Assembly (NCBI GenBank): GCA_035048485.1
Contig: CM068587.1
Location: 56,412,788 to 56,476,787, forward strand
Reading direction: 5' to 3'
Origin: Pteria penguin
Lineage: Eukaryota; Mollusca; Bivalvia; Pterioida; Pteriidae
Length of the DNA stretch: 64,000 nucleotides
Position numbers and translations under genes: made by a program. Positions 9,101 to 24,100 of this stretch are shown one piece after another. Below the pieces are notes generated by a model. The model ran no database searches and was not told where the DNA came from. It was given only the letters and a program-made list of their open reading frames with translations. Position 1 is the first letter of the stretch; each line of letters opens with the position of its first letter.

Positions 9101-12100
9101 ATACTGGAAAACTAGTATTGTGTTCGATGTGAATGCAGTAATGGAAATGGCAGATACTGGAAAACCAGTATTCTTTAAGACACGATACTGGACAATACTT
9201 GAGTCAGTATTGCAGAGATGCTGAAATCTGCCGGTCCAGATGGCATGACCGGTATAAATTGGCTGTCACAGGCAAAGTTTTCATTCAAGCCGGTCCAAAT
9301 GTCTGCCTTCAATTCTGACCGCAAATTTTCGTTTTGGTAAAAGCGCTCTTTAATAAACTGGATCGATTACACGTTTACTTTAAACCTCTGTATGTGATCT
9401 TGCTTTACAAGTGTTGTATTCTCGAAGTCGGCGTGACATCACAGTAAGATCTAATTGAAGATAATCCCGAAACATTCCCAGGATGGCCTGGATGATAAAC
9501 TCAGTGTTTATCATAGACGGTAATGCAAATTTGGTGAACTATATTTTGAGCGCAATAGCTAAATGAGTCTTAAATCTTTTGAAATTCATTGAGGAATCTC
9601 ACGACGATTGACTTTCTTTCCTTCATCAAATTTTATATGACTGCACTTTGCAGAAATAAGATTTCAAAATATCGGATTCTTTGTAGACAGCGATGATAAA
9701 TTCCGACACTTATTTTTTAGTACTTTTTACTTCTGTTCATTTCTTGAAATTGATTACTGAAAAGAGTGATAGTTACTCATTTGAGTGATTGTCTCTCAAA
9801 AGAGAGGAGGCCCCCAATCTGATGAAATTATCTATGAAATTGAAATGGAATATAACTAAAATCAACTATGTACACCATAATGAATTAAAATAGTTCAAAA
9901 TAAACAAATTATTTCTTTCATTTTACAGATATTGTGAAATTGTAACTTTCCGAACTTCTCACATTCTTTGGACTGGCATACTTTCATTCGGACCTGCTAA
10001 AATGATGAGGATGCCAGTCCGAATGACCTGCATCTTCTTCAAGATTTCAGCATCTCTGTGTGATCTCTGTGTATATAAAGCACATTTACACAAATTGCAG
10101 TCGTTTATGTATGAGAGGTCAAATATCAGATATAAAATGTTAAAGTCATTCTTATTTCCATCAAGCATTAGTATTGTCCCATAATGGGTTTTATGTCATT
10201 GAGCAGGATATGTCATGATGGACATGAAAATCTAAAACAGGGCTTTAACATGTGTACAATTTTCATTTTTAGATCCTCATACATGTATTATTTTTACAGT
10301 ATAAGTGAATTCAAGCCCCGTTAACACTGAGATATCCTATCAACTTTGAGAAAAAGACATTAGATCACATAAGAATTTCTTATTGTTTGTGTTTATGAAA
10401 AATAAAAACAGCATGACATATGCAGATTCCACGATCTGTATATTTCCATTGGTGTATTTTCATATATATTTACTTATACATGTATACATTTTATTTGTAC
10501 ACGTGCTGACAGTGTGATCAGTGTCTCCAAATTATTCTTGATTATTGTGATACATGTATTAATTTTAATTTCACAATATTTCAAATCATACAAAACATCG
10601 TCATATATACGCTGTATGCCTTACAGTGAAATAGATGTACCCATCGTTGTATTAATGCATAATTCATGAACACTATCATTCTTGGAGAAATTATATAATG
10701 TATTAGTAATGGCAAATGTTGTATCATTGAACTCTACATTATAAAACAGAAATGTTTTACTGATATCGTAGATTTCATATAAATTGTAGGCAGCATGGAC
10801 TTTGAAGACTAGAGCATTGACTGGTCAAGTCTATGTTGATGAAGTTGATGTAGATGAAGAAGGTATAGCAGAGATGGTCATGGATGACAATACTATAGCC
10901 CAGGTCTCGAGACCTGGAACCTCACTAAAGCAACCAGGTACTGGGAAAGGAGCACCAAGTCAAGGAGTTAGGTAAAAATGAAGGATATATTGCTGAATTA
11001 TGAAATTACATGAATTGTTAGGCTCACAATATCGAAGATGCAGGTGCCCTGTAGCATAATCATTCTGTTAGCAAAAAGCATTACTCAAATTGTTGAAACC
11101 TTCGGACTTCATGGCATGTTATGAAACAGCATTTGGATAGCTTTATTCAAATACTGTTCACTTCTGACAAATTCAACTTAAAGGGACTAAGAGTAATGCA
11201 AAAAGTATAAAAATTTTAATACTATTGCTTACAATGATTTCTATTTGAACTCGATACCATCATTGATGCCATCTTCACAAACAAAAGCAACCTGGAGAGT
11301 TAATCTGCCTGTACTGGCGAGAAAATATGTGCCAGTTTCCCTGAAGACGAGACTCGACTATGCCACGCCAGTGACAACGAAGAGGCTACAGAAACAGTAC
11401 CAGTAACGCACGACGAACTCAAAGATGTAATGGCCACAATTCGACAATTTTTTGAGGAAAGCGACGACTTCAGCCAATTCTATCAGATGGAAAATTGAAA
11501 TTTCACTTGCTTGAATATGCCTTTTAATTAACTTTTGTTAGAATAAATTGTTGTACCTGTCTTAAGTCTGTGATTACCCTGGTTACACGACTGAGATACA
11601 ATTACATGTACATGTATATCAATAGACAGCAGATTTATCTTTACGGTCAGATGAGCAGGTGTAATGTAGCTATTTAATAACATAAGTTCACTGTACTTAA
11701 AAAGACAGTTGCAAAATTATCGAAAATGTGGTCTGTTGACTTTAATGTTGCTCAAGCAAACAAGAAAGGGATCTAAGAGAGGTAACTCTAGTGTATCTAT
11801 ATATAGATACATGTACATTGATTCCATTACAGATATGACGAAAGTTATACATGTACGCAATTCTTGCACAATCTGTCGATCTTCAGGTCTTTGAAACTGC
11901 ATTCATTCGTCATGAAGTGTAATTGAATATTCCTTTATTTGAATAATAATATTGTGACAAATAGCTTATTTAATTAAGCGGCTTGCACTGTGAATGAAAT
12001 CAGTAGACTGTGCAAGAATACATAGTCCATAGACAAAACTTGTTCTCTGAAACTGCAGTTCAAAAGTTAATGAAACTGTTTTTCTTACAGACCAATGTCA

Positions 12101-15100
12101 CAGTCAGGTCGTCCAGTGTCTGGATTTGTACGTCCAGGGACACAGGGTGGCAGACCAGGCACTATGGAGAGGGCAATAATGACCCCGCGTACAGCACATA
12201 CTGCCCGCCCTGTGACTAGTGCTTCAGGGCGATATGTCAGACTGGGCACAGTATGTATTCTGAGTATCCTAATGTATATAGAACATGTAATCGAGATGTA
12301 TCTCACAATTGTCAAATTTTATTGTAATTCAATAAATAATATTTCATATTCTTTTTATGTTATACATGATTTTGAAATGTGAAAAATGAAATGTACTGTA
12401 TCAGTTACCTACTTTTCGATGGATTTTCTGAAATTAGAATTACAAATTATAGTATCTGAACTTTTTTTTAGGCATCCATGTTGTCAACACCAGATGGTCC
12501 TTTCATTAATCTTGCCCGACTGAATTTTGCAAAGTACGCTGCCAGACCAAATCTTGCTAAAGCACTGTTTGAGTATATATTTCATCATGAGAATGACGTT
12601 AGAAATGTGAGTAGAAGAAATCATTTATCTTATGAGAATAGCATATTACACTTTTACTTTTAGTTCATACTGACATCATATACTGAAAAGAACTTGAAAG
12701 TAGCATATGAGTCTGGGCTCGGATTCAAATCAGGACAAATTGGAAAATCTGCCAGTCAATCTGCGAAAATTTGTTTTTTTTTTCTGAGTCCTTCAAACAT
12801 TCTACACCAGACCCCTTCATATACATGAATAATTCTTCTGTTATAGCCTATATACAGAAAAATGTTTTAAAGAAAACTGTGTTCAGTTTTGTTATGACAA
12901 GTATTGTTCAGAAACTTTAAGACCTAGATAGTCTTAAAAGACTTCAATTATGATTTTAATAATCAATTGAATGCTACTTGATTGATATGTACCTGAACTT
13001 CATACATGTGATTGCTCTTCGATGTTTTGCATTGTGATAGCAGAAATAGCATTGGAATTTAATTAAGTAATATAGTAAAAAACCATGAACCATTGTAATA
13101 GGGAATGTGTTGCTAAACTAATTATACTGAAAATGTGTATGAACTATTTATAGAATGTTTTTCATTTTATATGATCTCAGGCCTTAGAGTTAGCAGCTCT
13201 AGCGACAGAGGCTGTACAGTTCAAAGATTGGTGGTGGAAGGTACAATTAGCCAAGTGTTATTTCAGGTACGAAAAAGAAAAAAATATGTTGAATGCTTAA
13301 ACTGTATGTTTTACATTAGTACTCAGATAAAAGTATAATGAAATAAATTCGTATCAAACGAGGGGTGATCATAAGGTAGCAAAATCACAATGTTGAGTTT
13401 TAAAGTTCTCCTACACACAAATATGTATGGCAACAGAAAACTTAGAGGAATGGAGATAAAGAGAGGATATAGTTTAAGCAGTATATATCACAATATATAC
13501 ATCTTACTGTTTATAATCAGAAAGGTTGTATATTTTATTGTACATGACTACATTTACATTTACAGATGAATCATAGCAATGCTTCATTTGAAAACATACA
13601 ATGTATAAGTGTTTACTTACATGTATGAGACATATTTTTATCAAGATCTTGTTTATAAATTGTTTTGAAGAGTTTTTATTAAAACACTCAAACAAAAATG
13701 AGATAATGTATATTCTTTCTAATATCCCTAAGGTGAACAAGGTCTAGTGAAGAGTTGTGCATAAATTGTTGCTGGTTAGAATGTCTTTAAAAAGATGGTG
13801 ATGTCTGGAGGATCTACTGTCTGGGTACATTATGAACGATTATGAACAAAAGGCATTATAATGATAGATTAAACAAAGATCTTTGGCAGTCCATAGCCAG
13901 AATGCTAAGCAACAGGTCAAAATCTGAAACTTGGGTAATGCTACCACCTTTATATATAGGTGAATAATTCTTTACAAATGGTTTAAAACATGCAATTCAA
14001 TAGTTTAGATGTTGATTACCAATATTTGTTTTATGTTTGTAGATTAGGCATGTATCGTGATGCTGAACGTCAGCTGAAGTCGGCTCTCAAGCAGCAGGAG
14101 ACAATCGACACATATCTGTATCTATGTAAAGTATACACACGACTTGATCAGCCATTAACGGCTGTAGAAGTGTATAAACAAGGATTGGAGAAATTCCAGG
14201 GGGAGACAACTCTTTTGACAGGAATAGCAAGAATCTATGAGGTGAATAAATAATTTCAAATAATACAAAAAAACTGATGAGCTGGAATGAATAAAAAACT
14301 GATGAGCTGGAACGAATAAAAAACTGATGAGCTGGAACGGATAAAGGAAAATAGTATGGAATATATATTTTCACAAGTTTGTCCTAAATTAATATTATTT
14401 ATTTACTTATATATATTATGTTAGGTGACATATAGTTCAAGGTTAAGCATTTCCACTCATTTCTGTTCTTTGCTTTCCACAGAAATTCAGTATATGTATA
14501 TTAGCATTTATTTGAAAAGATACTTGTTAAACTGACTTTGTTTTGTGAAATTTCAGGGTATGAATGATTTAGAAAATGCCATCAAATTTTATAAAGAGGT
14601 ATTAAACTTTGATAGTATGCATGTGGAGGCCATAGCATGTATAGCCACACATCATTTCTATACAGACCAGCCAGAGGTTGCTTTAAAATTTTATCGGTAA
14701 GTCCAGTTTATAATAATTTTTTTAACAACTTGAAAAAATCTGAAACTTTTTTTAATTAGAAGAGCTATGATATTCTTTTGTTGTTGTTTTATGCCACTCA
14801 AGGATTATGCACTTATATGGTGGAGGCATCTGCCTGGTGCATTACTTCTTAATTTGTCCTATACGATTGACCCACCTGAAAGTGTACAGATAGAGGTCTC
14901 ATGTCATGGAATAGATTTTATCTAGGGTTATATATGATATCCTCCCTACCTGTCTGTCCATTAGAGGAGACAGTATACACACAGGCCTCATGTCATGGAA
15001 TAGATTTTGTCTAAGGTTATGTATGATATCCTCCCTACCTGTCTGTCCATTGGAGGAGACAGCATACACACAGGCCTCATGTCATGGAATACATTTTGTC

Positions 15101-18100
15101 TAAGGTTATGTATGATATCCTCCCTACCTGTCTGTCCATTAGAGGAGACAGTATACACACAGGCCTCATGTCATGGAATAGATTTTGTCTACGGTTATGT
15201 GTGATATCCTCCCTACCTGTCTGTCCATTAGAGGAGACAGTATACACCCAGAGCTCATGTCATGGAATAGATTTTGTCTAAGGTTATATATGATATCCTC
15301 CCTACCTGTCTGTCCATTAGAGAAGACAGTATACACACAGGCCTCATGTCATGAAATAGATTTTGTCTGAGGTAATGTATGATATCCTCCCTACCTGCCT
15401 GTCCATTAGAGGAGACAGTATACACACAGGCCTTATGTCATGGAATACGTTTTGTCTAAGGCTATGTATGGTATCCTCCCTACCTGTCTGTCTATTGGAG
15501 GAGACAGCATACACCCAGGTCTCATGTCATGGAATAGATTTTGTCTAAGGTTATGTATGATATCCTCCCTACCTGTCTGTCCATTGGAGGAGACAGTATA
15601 CACCCAGGCCTCATGTCATGGAATAGATTTTGTCTAAGGTTATGTATGATATCCTCCCTACCTGTCTGTCCATTGGAGGAGACAGTATACACACAGGCCT
15701 CATTTCATGGAATAGATTTTGTCTACGGTTATGTATGATATCCTCCCTACCTGTCTGTCCATTGGAGGAGACAGTATACACCCAGGCCTCATGTCATGGA
15801 ATAGATTTTGTCTAAGGTTATATATGATATCCTCCCTACCTGTCTGTCCATTAGAGGAGACAGCAGACACACAGGCCTCATGTCATGGAATAGATTTTGT
15901 CTAAGGTTATGTATGATATCCTCCCTTCTTGTCTGTCCATTAGAGAAGACAGTATACACACAGGCCTCATGTCATGGATTAGATTTTGTCTAAGGTTATG
16001 TATGATATCCTTCCTTCCTGTCTGTCCATTAGAGGAGACAGCATACACCCAGGCCTCATGTCATGGAATAGATTTTGTCAAAGGTTGTGTATGATGTCCT
16101 CCCTACCTGTCTGTCCATTAGAGGAGACAGCATACACACAGGCCTCATGTCATGGAATAGATTTTGTCTAAGGTTATGTATGATATCCTCCCAACCTGTC
16201 TGTCCATTAGAGGAGACAGTATACACACAGGCCTCATGTCATGGAATAGATTTTGTCTAAGGTTGTGTATTATATCCTCCCTACCTGTCTGTCCATTAGA
16301 GGAGACAGCATACAGACAGGCCTCATGTCATGGAATAGATTTTGTCTAAGGTTATATATGATATCCTCCCTACCTGTCTGTCCATTAGAGGAGACAGCAT
16401 ACACACAGGCCTCATGTCATGGAATAGATTTTGTCTAAGGTTATGTATGATATCCTCCCTACCTGTCTGTCCATTAGAGGAGACAGTATACACACAGGCC
16501 TCATGTCATGGAATAGATTTTGTCTATGGTTATGCATGATATCCTCCCTACCTGTCTGTCCATTAGAGGAGACAGAATACACACAGACATCATGTCATGG
16601 AATAGATTGGTATATTAAAGATTCCTCGCTGCTTTGGATGGGTTTGTGGAATAAGCTAAAAATGAAGTCAAGCCCCAGACAGGTACTGTAACCTTATAAT
16701 ATGATTGTAAATACAATAAATCATTTTGACATCACAATTTAATCACTTTTTGATGGCTCATTTGTTTGTGGTATCATAGTGAAAATGTGTGCCATCTATA
16801 TGTATAACTGGGGTTGGGGGAATATTTGGCAGTAAATTTATTATCCCATTATAAATTCATAAAAAAAATTTCCTAAAAATACGCAAGTATAAATGGCTGT
16901 ATTAAACAAGGATGAGCACATTTGTTCATGTTGTGTATATGGCAAGAAAAAAAAACTTACGGTTTTATATTATCCATTATTTGTATTGTATCATTTTGAC
17001 TTGGTTGATTGATTGATTGAATATTGTTTTACGTCACTCCACGTATATGGTGACGGCATCTGCCTGACGTATGGCATAGAAATGTCTACCTTTGCGACGG
17101 ACCCACCCGAAGAAATGAGGGATCTTTTACGTGCCACGCCTACCGTGACACGGCACCTCGGTTTTTACTGTCTCACCCGAAAGACAGAACACTAGTGGGC
17201 GCCCAGGGCGGGAGTCGAACCCGGAACCTCTCGATCATGAGCCGAGCACCTTATCCACTAGGCCACACCGGCTTCATTTTGACTTGGTCTAGAAATAGTA
17301 CCATATAGAAACACAAAAACTGAAATATGTGCCTACTGTTTAACTTTAATGAATAAAAATCTATTATTGAATGAGAAAAATTATAATAACAAACAAATCT
17401 ATGAAATCAGTTATTGAAATGGTTAAGAAAATGCATTCCATTTACGAATTGGTTCCTGAATTTCATCGCATTTAGTTTTATGGTAAGACCCTGTTGTCGG
17501 AGAGTACCTTTTATTACAAGTATTACAAAGTCCCTATACAGTACAATAGTGAAATCAGTAAATTTTTCCTTTATACTGAAAAAGAAAAAAAAAAAGAAAT
17601 TTTGTTCAGGTTGGTACTGATGCAGAGGAAAATAACTTTAAGATTAGTGTGGTGGTTTTGTCTTCCTTTAGTATGATTTTAACACTAAGAAATGGGTGGG
17701 AACCAAATGGTGCTAGGAGGCGCTATACTGTACATACACATCACTCGGTTTCCGGTTTCCTATACGCCTTGTGTTAATCAAAAAAGGGAAGGAAGTCAGT
17801 GTGTCGTAGTACACAGCGGTAGTGCATTGTGATCGATGTGGTTAACCATATTTCTCCGGACTCTAAACATATTTCTTAAAGTATTACAGCGGCTGACTGA
17901 TATTATAGAAAAACACGAGGGTGCAGTAGAATTAAGGGTGAAAACAAGAGAAGACAAATTCACAATGATTTGTCTCAGAAGTTTTTATGTTATGATGATA
18001 AACCTTAGGTAAAAGGGGTCGAAGAACCTGTAAATATGTCACTGCTGCTTTCTATAAGCACCTCAACATAGTATAAATTTCAGTGGCAGATTTAGAGGGG

Positions 18101-21100
18101 CGGGCCCCCTTTTCGCCACATATTTATAAGTAAAAATTCAGATTTGGCACCAAAAATGGCTGAGTAGTTTGGCTAATACACATTTAGGCCCCCTTTTCGA
18201 AAATCCTGGATCCGTCACTGAAATTTCCATTATTATTCTTGAACAACAACATCCATGACATTAGAATGTTAAAATAACTTAGGGTTAGGGTTAGGGTTAG
18301 GGGTTAGGGTTAGGGTTAGGGTTAGGGTTAACCTCTGGAATCGTGTATTTAGCTGTATATGTAAATAATCTCTGTAATTTTCATATATACAAATCTCCAT
18401 TCAGAAATGATCTTTACAAAACCCAGGCTTGTTCGCTAGATCGAGTGAATATAGGTTTTATGTTATACTATGTACAGGACATTGTGTGTTTCACTACTTA
18501 CACAATGATAGAAACATGTAGATCTAAATGTTTTTCAGTACGTGCATCACTACAGCGTTAAGAAATTCGGGCGTTAGTAGTATTGTAATTACCATGGGTG
18601 TGTTTTATTTCCGTGCAACAGTCACAAATAAGCAACGCGTTGTAAGAGATTTTCAGAATACACGAAGGGCGTGAATTGGTAATATAGATAGTTAACATTT
18701 ACGTTACTCTCGGAAATTTTAGTCATTCGGAAGCAAAATGTTATATATTTTACAGTGTTCTGTTTCCGCTCATCTTTAGATAGCACTTCATGAATTCATG
18801 TATATCTATCACAGACATAGACCACTTCTGCTGATTTCTATCCACATGTATCTCGTCATTCTCGAGACGAGAACCTTGCTTCATCAAGAGTTATCGTTCC
18901 TTTGTCCCGGAACACGTACATAAAGACATGAACAGATAGCGCCTAAGGTTGACACGTCTTTAATCCGTCAACGTCTAACACCCGCTGCTAATCTCATATT
19001 ACCGATTAATTCTCGGCGAGTCCCGTTGATTTATTCCGGTCCGTAACAATAAGCCTATGATGGTACCTGGTCGTAATGACGCGATATGGAGAGCCATCCT
19101 CCCATATATCACGTTAACAAACAGAACTTCGACTCTTCTAGTGCCTACGCATAACACATTTGAAAAGTAAAAATGTGTTTTATGATGGGTATTTTTAGTA
19201 TTTGATGGTCATAGGAACCTTTCCAGCTGTTCTCGTGTCTTTTTGTAGGCGTCTATTTCGTCAACATTTGGTTTCCTCAAATACTAGTAGCTATTGTCGT
19301 TCAATTTCATTATATTTCAGTATAATTACTTGTAGTCTGTCAAGTCCGAATCTGATATTCGTTCCTTTACCAATTCTTTTTGTCGATTTTCAGATTCGTG
19401 ATACGAGTTTAAAGAGATTCGGAAAGAGAGGATTGTCAGTTTTACAGTAAACAAGTTGAAAATTTCAACCTTTTTAACTCTTATTAGTTCCCACCGGTAA
19501 AACCGGAGGATACTATAGGTTTCTACTCCGCATACATCCGTTTGTCTGTCTGTCTGTCTGAGACGCTTTGGATGTCCGGACTTTTTTTTGCAGCCATTGA
19601 AGTTATTGGCTTGAAATCTGGAATGTAGCTTTGTATCGATGAGACAGAGGTCAAATTCGAGTTTGATCATGTTTGACCTATTTTTGGAAGGGTTACGGCC
19701 CATGGAAACCGGTGGGGGCATGCATTGCTTCAGCAATACTCAGTATGCTTGTTTTTGAATGATGGAGAATATACAGATTGAACTTGTGTTAAGATCATAG
19801 TAAATCAGTATTACCAATGCTGACACGGTGTAAATTAAAGTCTCAGATATTTTGTATTTTCATACATTCTAGATGTTTTCTTGAAAGCCCCGAATTCATA
19901 CTGACGTCGTCAAGGAATGTCGATTTCTGTCTGTCCGTCCGTCAGCACTTTGATATGATGCAATAACTAAAATGTTTGAAACCAACACCAACGTGCACGC
20001 ATCGCCTCAGTCGTATTGTGTTTGTCGTGTCCGTGTTTTTGAATTTCGTCCTTTCAATTCCTTCAATAAAAGGTCGACAAAAACACATTGCATGTACCAG
20101 GAAAGTCTAACTCGAGTGAAGGAAAGTTTTTCTATCGTTAGTTACAGGCAAATATTTAGATTTTTGTAAAAAATTTAGAAATCTATCAAACCTTTATGTG
20201 AATGTTTGTGCTCGTCCATTTTGATTCGCGTTTGGCCTGAAGAATGATATAACGCATTTGATGAGAAACTAATGTTTTATAGATATACATGTTTTAGTAT
20301 ATAATTTTATGTGCTTCCGTCCGTCTTCATGGAGTTCGTTCAGCACTTTGTATTGTATTCCTGTGGTATAATGGTTTTTAGCATATACATGTAAAGCTGG
20401 TGTGACTCAGTGGATATGGTGCTCGGCTTGTGAACGAGAGGTATCGGGTTCAACCCCCATCGTGACCATGCCGATGTTCTGTCTTTCGGATGAAAGTAAA
20501 ACCTGAAGTCCCGTGTCACGGTAAGCGTGATACGTAAAAAATCCTCATTGGTTCGAAGGGCCTTTTGCAAAGGTATAAATTTTCATGCTGTGCATCAAGC
20601 AGATGCCATCGATATATATGTGAAATAATCGTAGAGTGACGTGAGACGGTAATCAATCAATAATATACATGTATAATAGTTTTTATATTGGTAAATACCT
20701 AGATATAAGTAAATGTATCCGTAACAAGCTACCATCTATCTTCAAACCTGCCTGTCATATACAAAAGTATAACAGGAATTACAATTTTCATGTCATTCAT
20801 TCTCTGTATATACTTTAATTCTTCAGCAGGTTATCTAGATCTCTGATTCACCCCATATCACTCTATCTGACCTCTATTATTTATAGCACACCGGACTCAA
20901 TTACCCGTTATCAGTCTGTATTTAATATAGCCAGTATTCATTCATTGCGAAAAGATTGAGTATGATGACGCCATTTAACCTCTTCACACCGTCATTATCC
21001 TCGTTGAAATAAAGTGCGGCGAAACCTAGTGTTCTGTAAATGATGCGAATGACACCAAATATGTGGCAAATTATAGTTCTTGATATTATCATTACATTAA

Positions 21101-24100
21101 AGGCTGTAAGTTGATAATGTTTTAGACAGCAGATTTACATTTTTTGGTTTTCTGTTTATGGCAAGGATGCTAATATTAAATCAAACCATTATAGTCATCA
21201 TAGTAAAATAGTAAAGAGTTTGTGAAAAATCCGTAAAATAAGCACATGAAACAAATCGATATCGCGGAAGTATTATAGGATCTGGTTGAGGTTAAACTTA
21301 AACATATCTTTTCTTGAAAAAAAATCACGAATTTAGAATGCACATAGAACTAGTGTTCTTGTATTTTTATCTTTTTGTTTTTAAGGGAAAGAGAAACACC
21401 AATTCATTAAATTAAGTATGTGAGGAATGTTTCGTTTAGCAGTAATCTTTTACCTCATGATCAGGGAGTAATTTATGCCATTACTGAAAAATCTTGTCAA
21501 GATAAGACGCGACAATTCGTTTTCTAGAGATGCGAGTGTTGTGGTTTCTTAATCACTCAACAATCGAATTGCAGTGTGAGTAGTTTTCATAAAGTGTGCG
21601 TCGGTGTAGGTATTGCTTTTGGTTGGTCTGTTGCTCCAGGTATCCTGTACTGCGTACTGCTTTGTGTTGTGTTGCTCCAGGTATCCTGTACTGCGTACTG
21701 CTTTGTGTTGCTCCAGGTATCCTGTATTGCGTACTGCTTTTGGTTGGTCTGTTGCTCCAGGTATCCTGTACTGCGTACTGCTTTGGGTTGTGTTGCTCCA
21801 GGTATCCTGTACTGCGTACTGCTTTGTGTTGGTCTGTTGCTCCAGGTATCCTGTATTGCGTACTGCTTTGGGTTGTGTTGCTCCAGGCATCCTGTACTGC
21901 GTACTGCTTTGTGTTGTGTTGCTCCAGGTATCCTGTACTGATTTTGGTGGGTCTGTTGCTCCAGGTATCCTGTACTGCGTACTGCTTTGTGTTGTGTTGC
22001 TCCAGGTATCTTGTACTGCTTTTGGTCGGTCTGTTGCTCCAGGTATCCTGTACTGCGTATTGCTTTGTGTTGTGTTGCTCCAGGTATCCTATACTGCTTT
22101 GGATTGTGTTGCACCAGGTATCCTGTACTGCGTACTGCTTTGTGTTGGTCTGTTGCTCCAGGTATCCTGTACTGCGTACTGCTTTGTGTTGTGTTGCTCC
22201 AGGTATCCTGTACTGCGTACTGCTTTGTGTTGTGTTGCTCCAGGTATCCTGTACTGCTGTTGGTCGGTCTGTTGCTCCAGGTATCCTGTACTGCGTAACT
22301 GCTTTGTGTTGTGTTGCTCCAGATATCCTGTACTGCGTACTGCTTTGGGTTGTGTTGCTCCAGGTATCCTGTACTGCGTATTGCTTTGTGTTGATCTGTT
22401 GCTCCTGATATCTGTGCATCAAGGAGATGTCATTTCTAAATAACTTACAAGTGGTATTGTGTTAGCGCGACGTAAAACCTTCAAACATACTGGGATCAAA
22501 CTGACGAGATATATACGTGTGTGTGTGTGGGTGGGTGTGTGTGTGTGCGTAGTATGAGGAATCAATGTCAACTTTCCTACCGCAAGTGGAATTCACATGC
22601 AGTTTTATTTTTTAGAATTTTATTTTCATCTTTTTATTGTGTACGAAATCTAAATTTATTATTACAGTGTGAATTTCATTGTATAAATAGATGAAATTTA
22701 CAAGGTATTATTAAAATTTAATGTTTTCCTCTAAATTTGAACTGTACTTTAAATCGCTATTCCTTTACATCAATACGAAACTTTTATCAATGAAAGAAGA
22801 AACACTTAGAGAAAGATTGATTGCAAGCAACGTGCTATAATAATATTCACACAGTTAGAAGTATTTTTAGAAACGTCTTTGTTGGAGTGTCAGGAAACGC
22901 TTAACGTGTGTGAGAACCATTCTTACTCGAGTACATTGGAGGATAATAAGTACCGAAGTAGAATACAGTCAGGAAAGGACGACTTAGAATCAGTCTTACT
23001 CAAATACATTGGAAGATAATAAGTACCAGAGCCGAATTTGGTCAGGAAGGGACGAGTTGTATGTCATAATCCCGGTAAACAACTAGCTCCGCTTTGTTGT
23101 ATAACGTGACTTGTTACGTTGACAATTTAGCGTAACAAATACACGTTTTGTTTTTTAAAGCAAGAAGCGATTTGCGGTATATCATCCAACCCAGTATAGT
23201 GCTGTATTAGATCTCTTTTGTATTCTTAAAGTTTCTATGTGGAGTTAAACAAATCGGTATTAAAAGGTGGTCTGTCCAAATGCTAGCGAGACCAATGTTC
23301 CTGGTTAAGTGTGTAACCTGTCCAAATGCTAGCGAGACCAATGTTCCTGGTTAAGTGTGTAACCTGTCCAAATGCTAATGTGCCCAATATTCGCTGGTTA
23401 AGCGTGTAACTTGTCCAAATGCTAGCGTGGCCAGTGTTCACTTTTTTGGGTTGGAATATGAAGGTCTGATTAGAATATGAAGGTTTTAACCTTGCGCCTT
23501 AGTTATGTTAGATTAATGATAAGCATGTCGCATTGAGCGCTCTAAGACGCTTAAAACATATGCACTGAATTTAGTTGTTTATAACTAGGGCGTTAGATTG
23601 TAGTCGCTTATATCATGGATGTTGGACAATGCCGCTTATGGCTTATAGCTTTTATTTGACATAGTCGCATACAGCAAGGGCACTGGACATCGTTGCCTAT
23701 AGCAATAGCATTGGACATGGGTGCTTAAAGCAAGGGAGCTAGACAAACTCGCTTATAGCAGGTCGAAGCAGAGTAATTCTATTTCCCATAAGGTCCCATG
23801 TTAAATTACCAAACTTCCGGCAAGGTTTACACAACATCCTACATCTTAGTTTTATATAACCCATATATCAAAATGTTTGTCAGACCCTCCTCAACAGAAT
23901 TTTAACAGTCTGCCATAGGTTATCCACCTCAATTTAAAGAAAATCCTGCTGGAAGGGGGTCACCTCACCCAAAAATTTTCCAAAATTCAAATGTTAACAA
24001 CAACGCCCTTGTATGTTAAAAATCTTTTGATTGGCGAAATGAGATTAAAATTAATGATTTTACAGCAGAATCAGTCTTTATTTATAGATTGATCAAATAA

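Noticed and set aside
14271..14346. CTGATGAG motif repeated three times, as in hammerhead ribozymes
   Set aside because: The GAAA core partner and the three-helix fold are missing; only the 25-bp repeat remains.
15007..16691. Series of about 61-65 codon ORFs starting MSKVMYDILP
   Set aside because: They restart every 89 bp because of the tandem array; this is not a gene family.
21553..22443. Overlapping ORFs of 270-289 codons on both strands
   Set aside because: A stop-free minisatellite is open in several frames at once, so these are artefacts.
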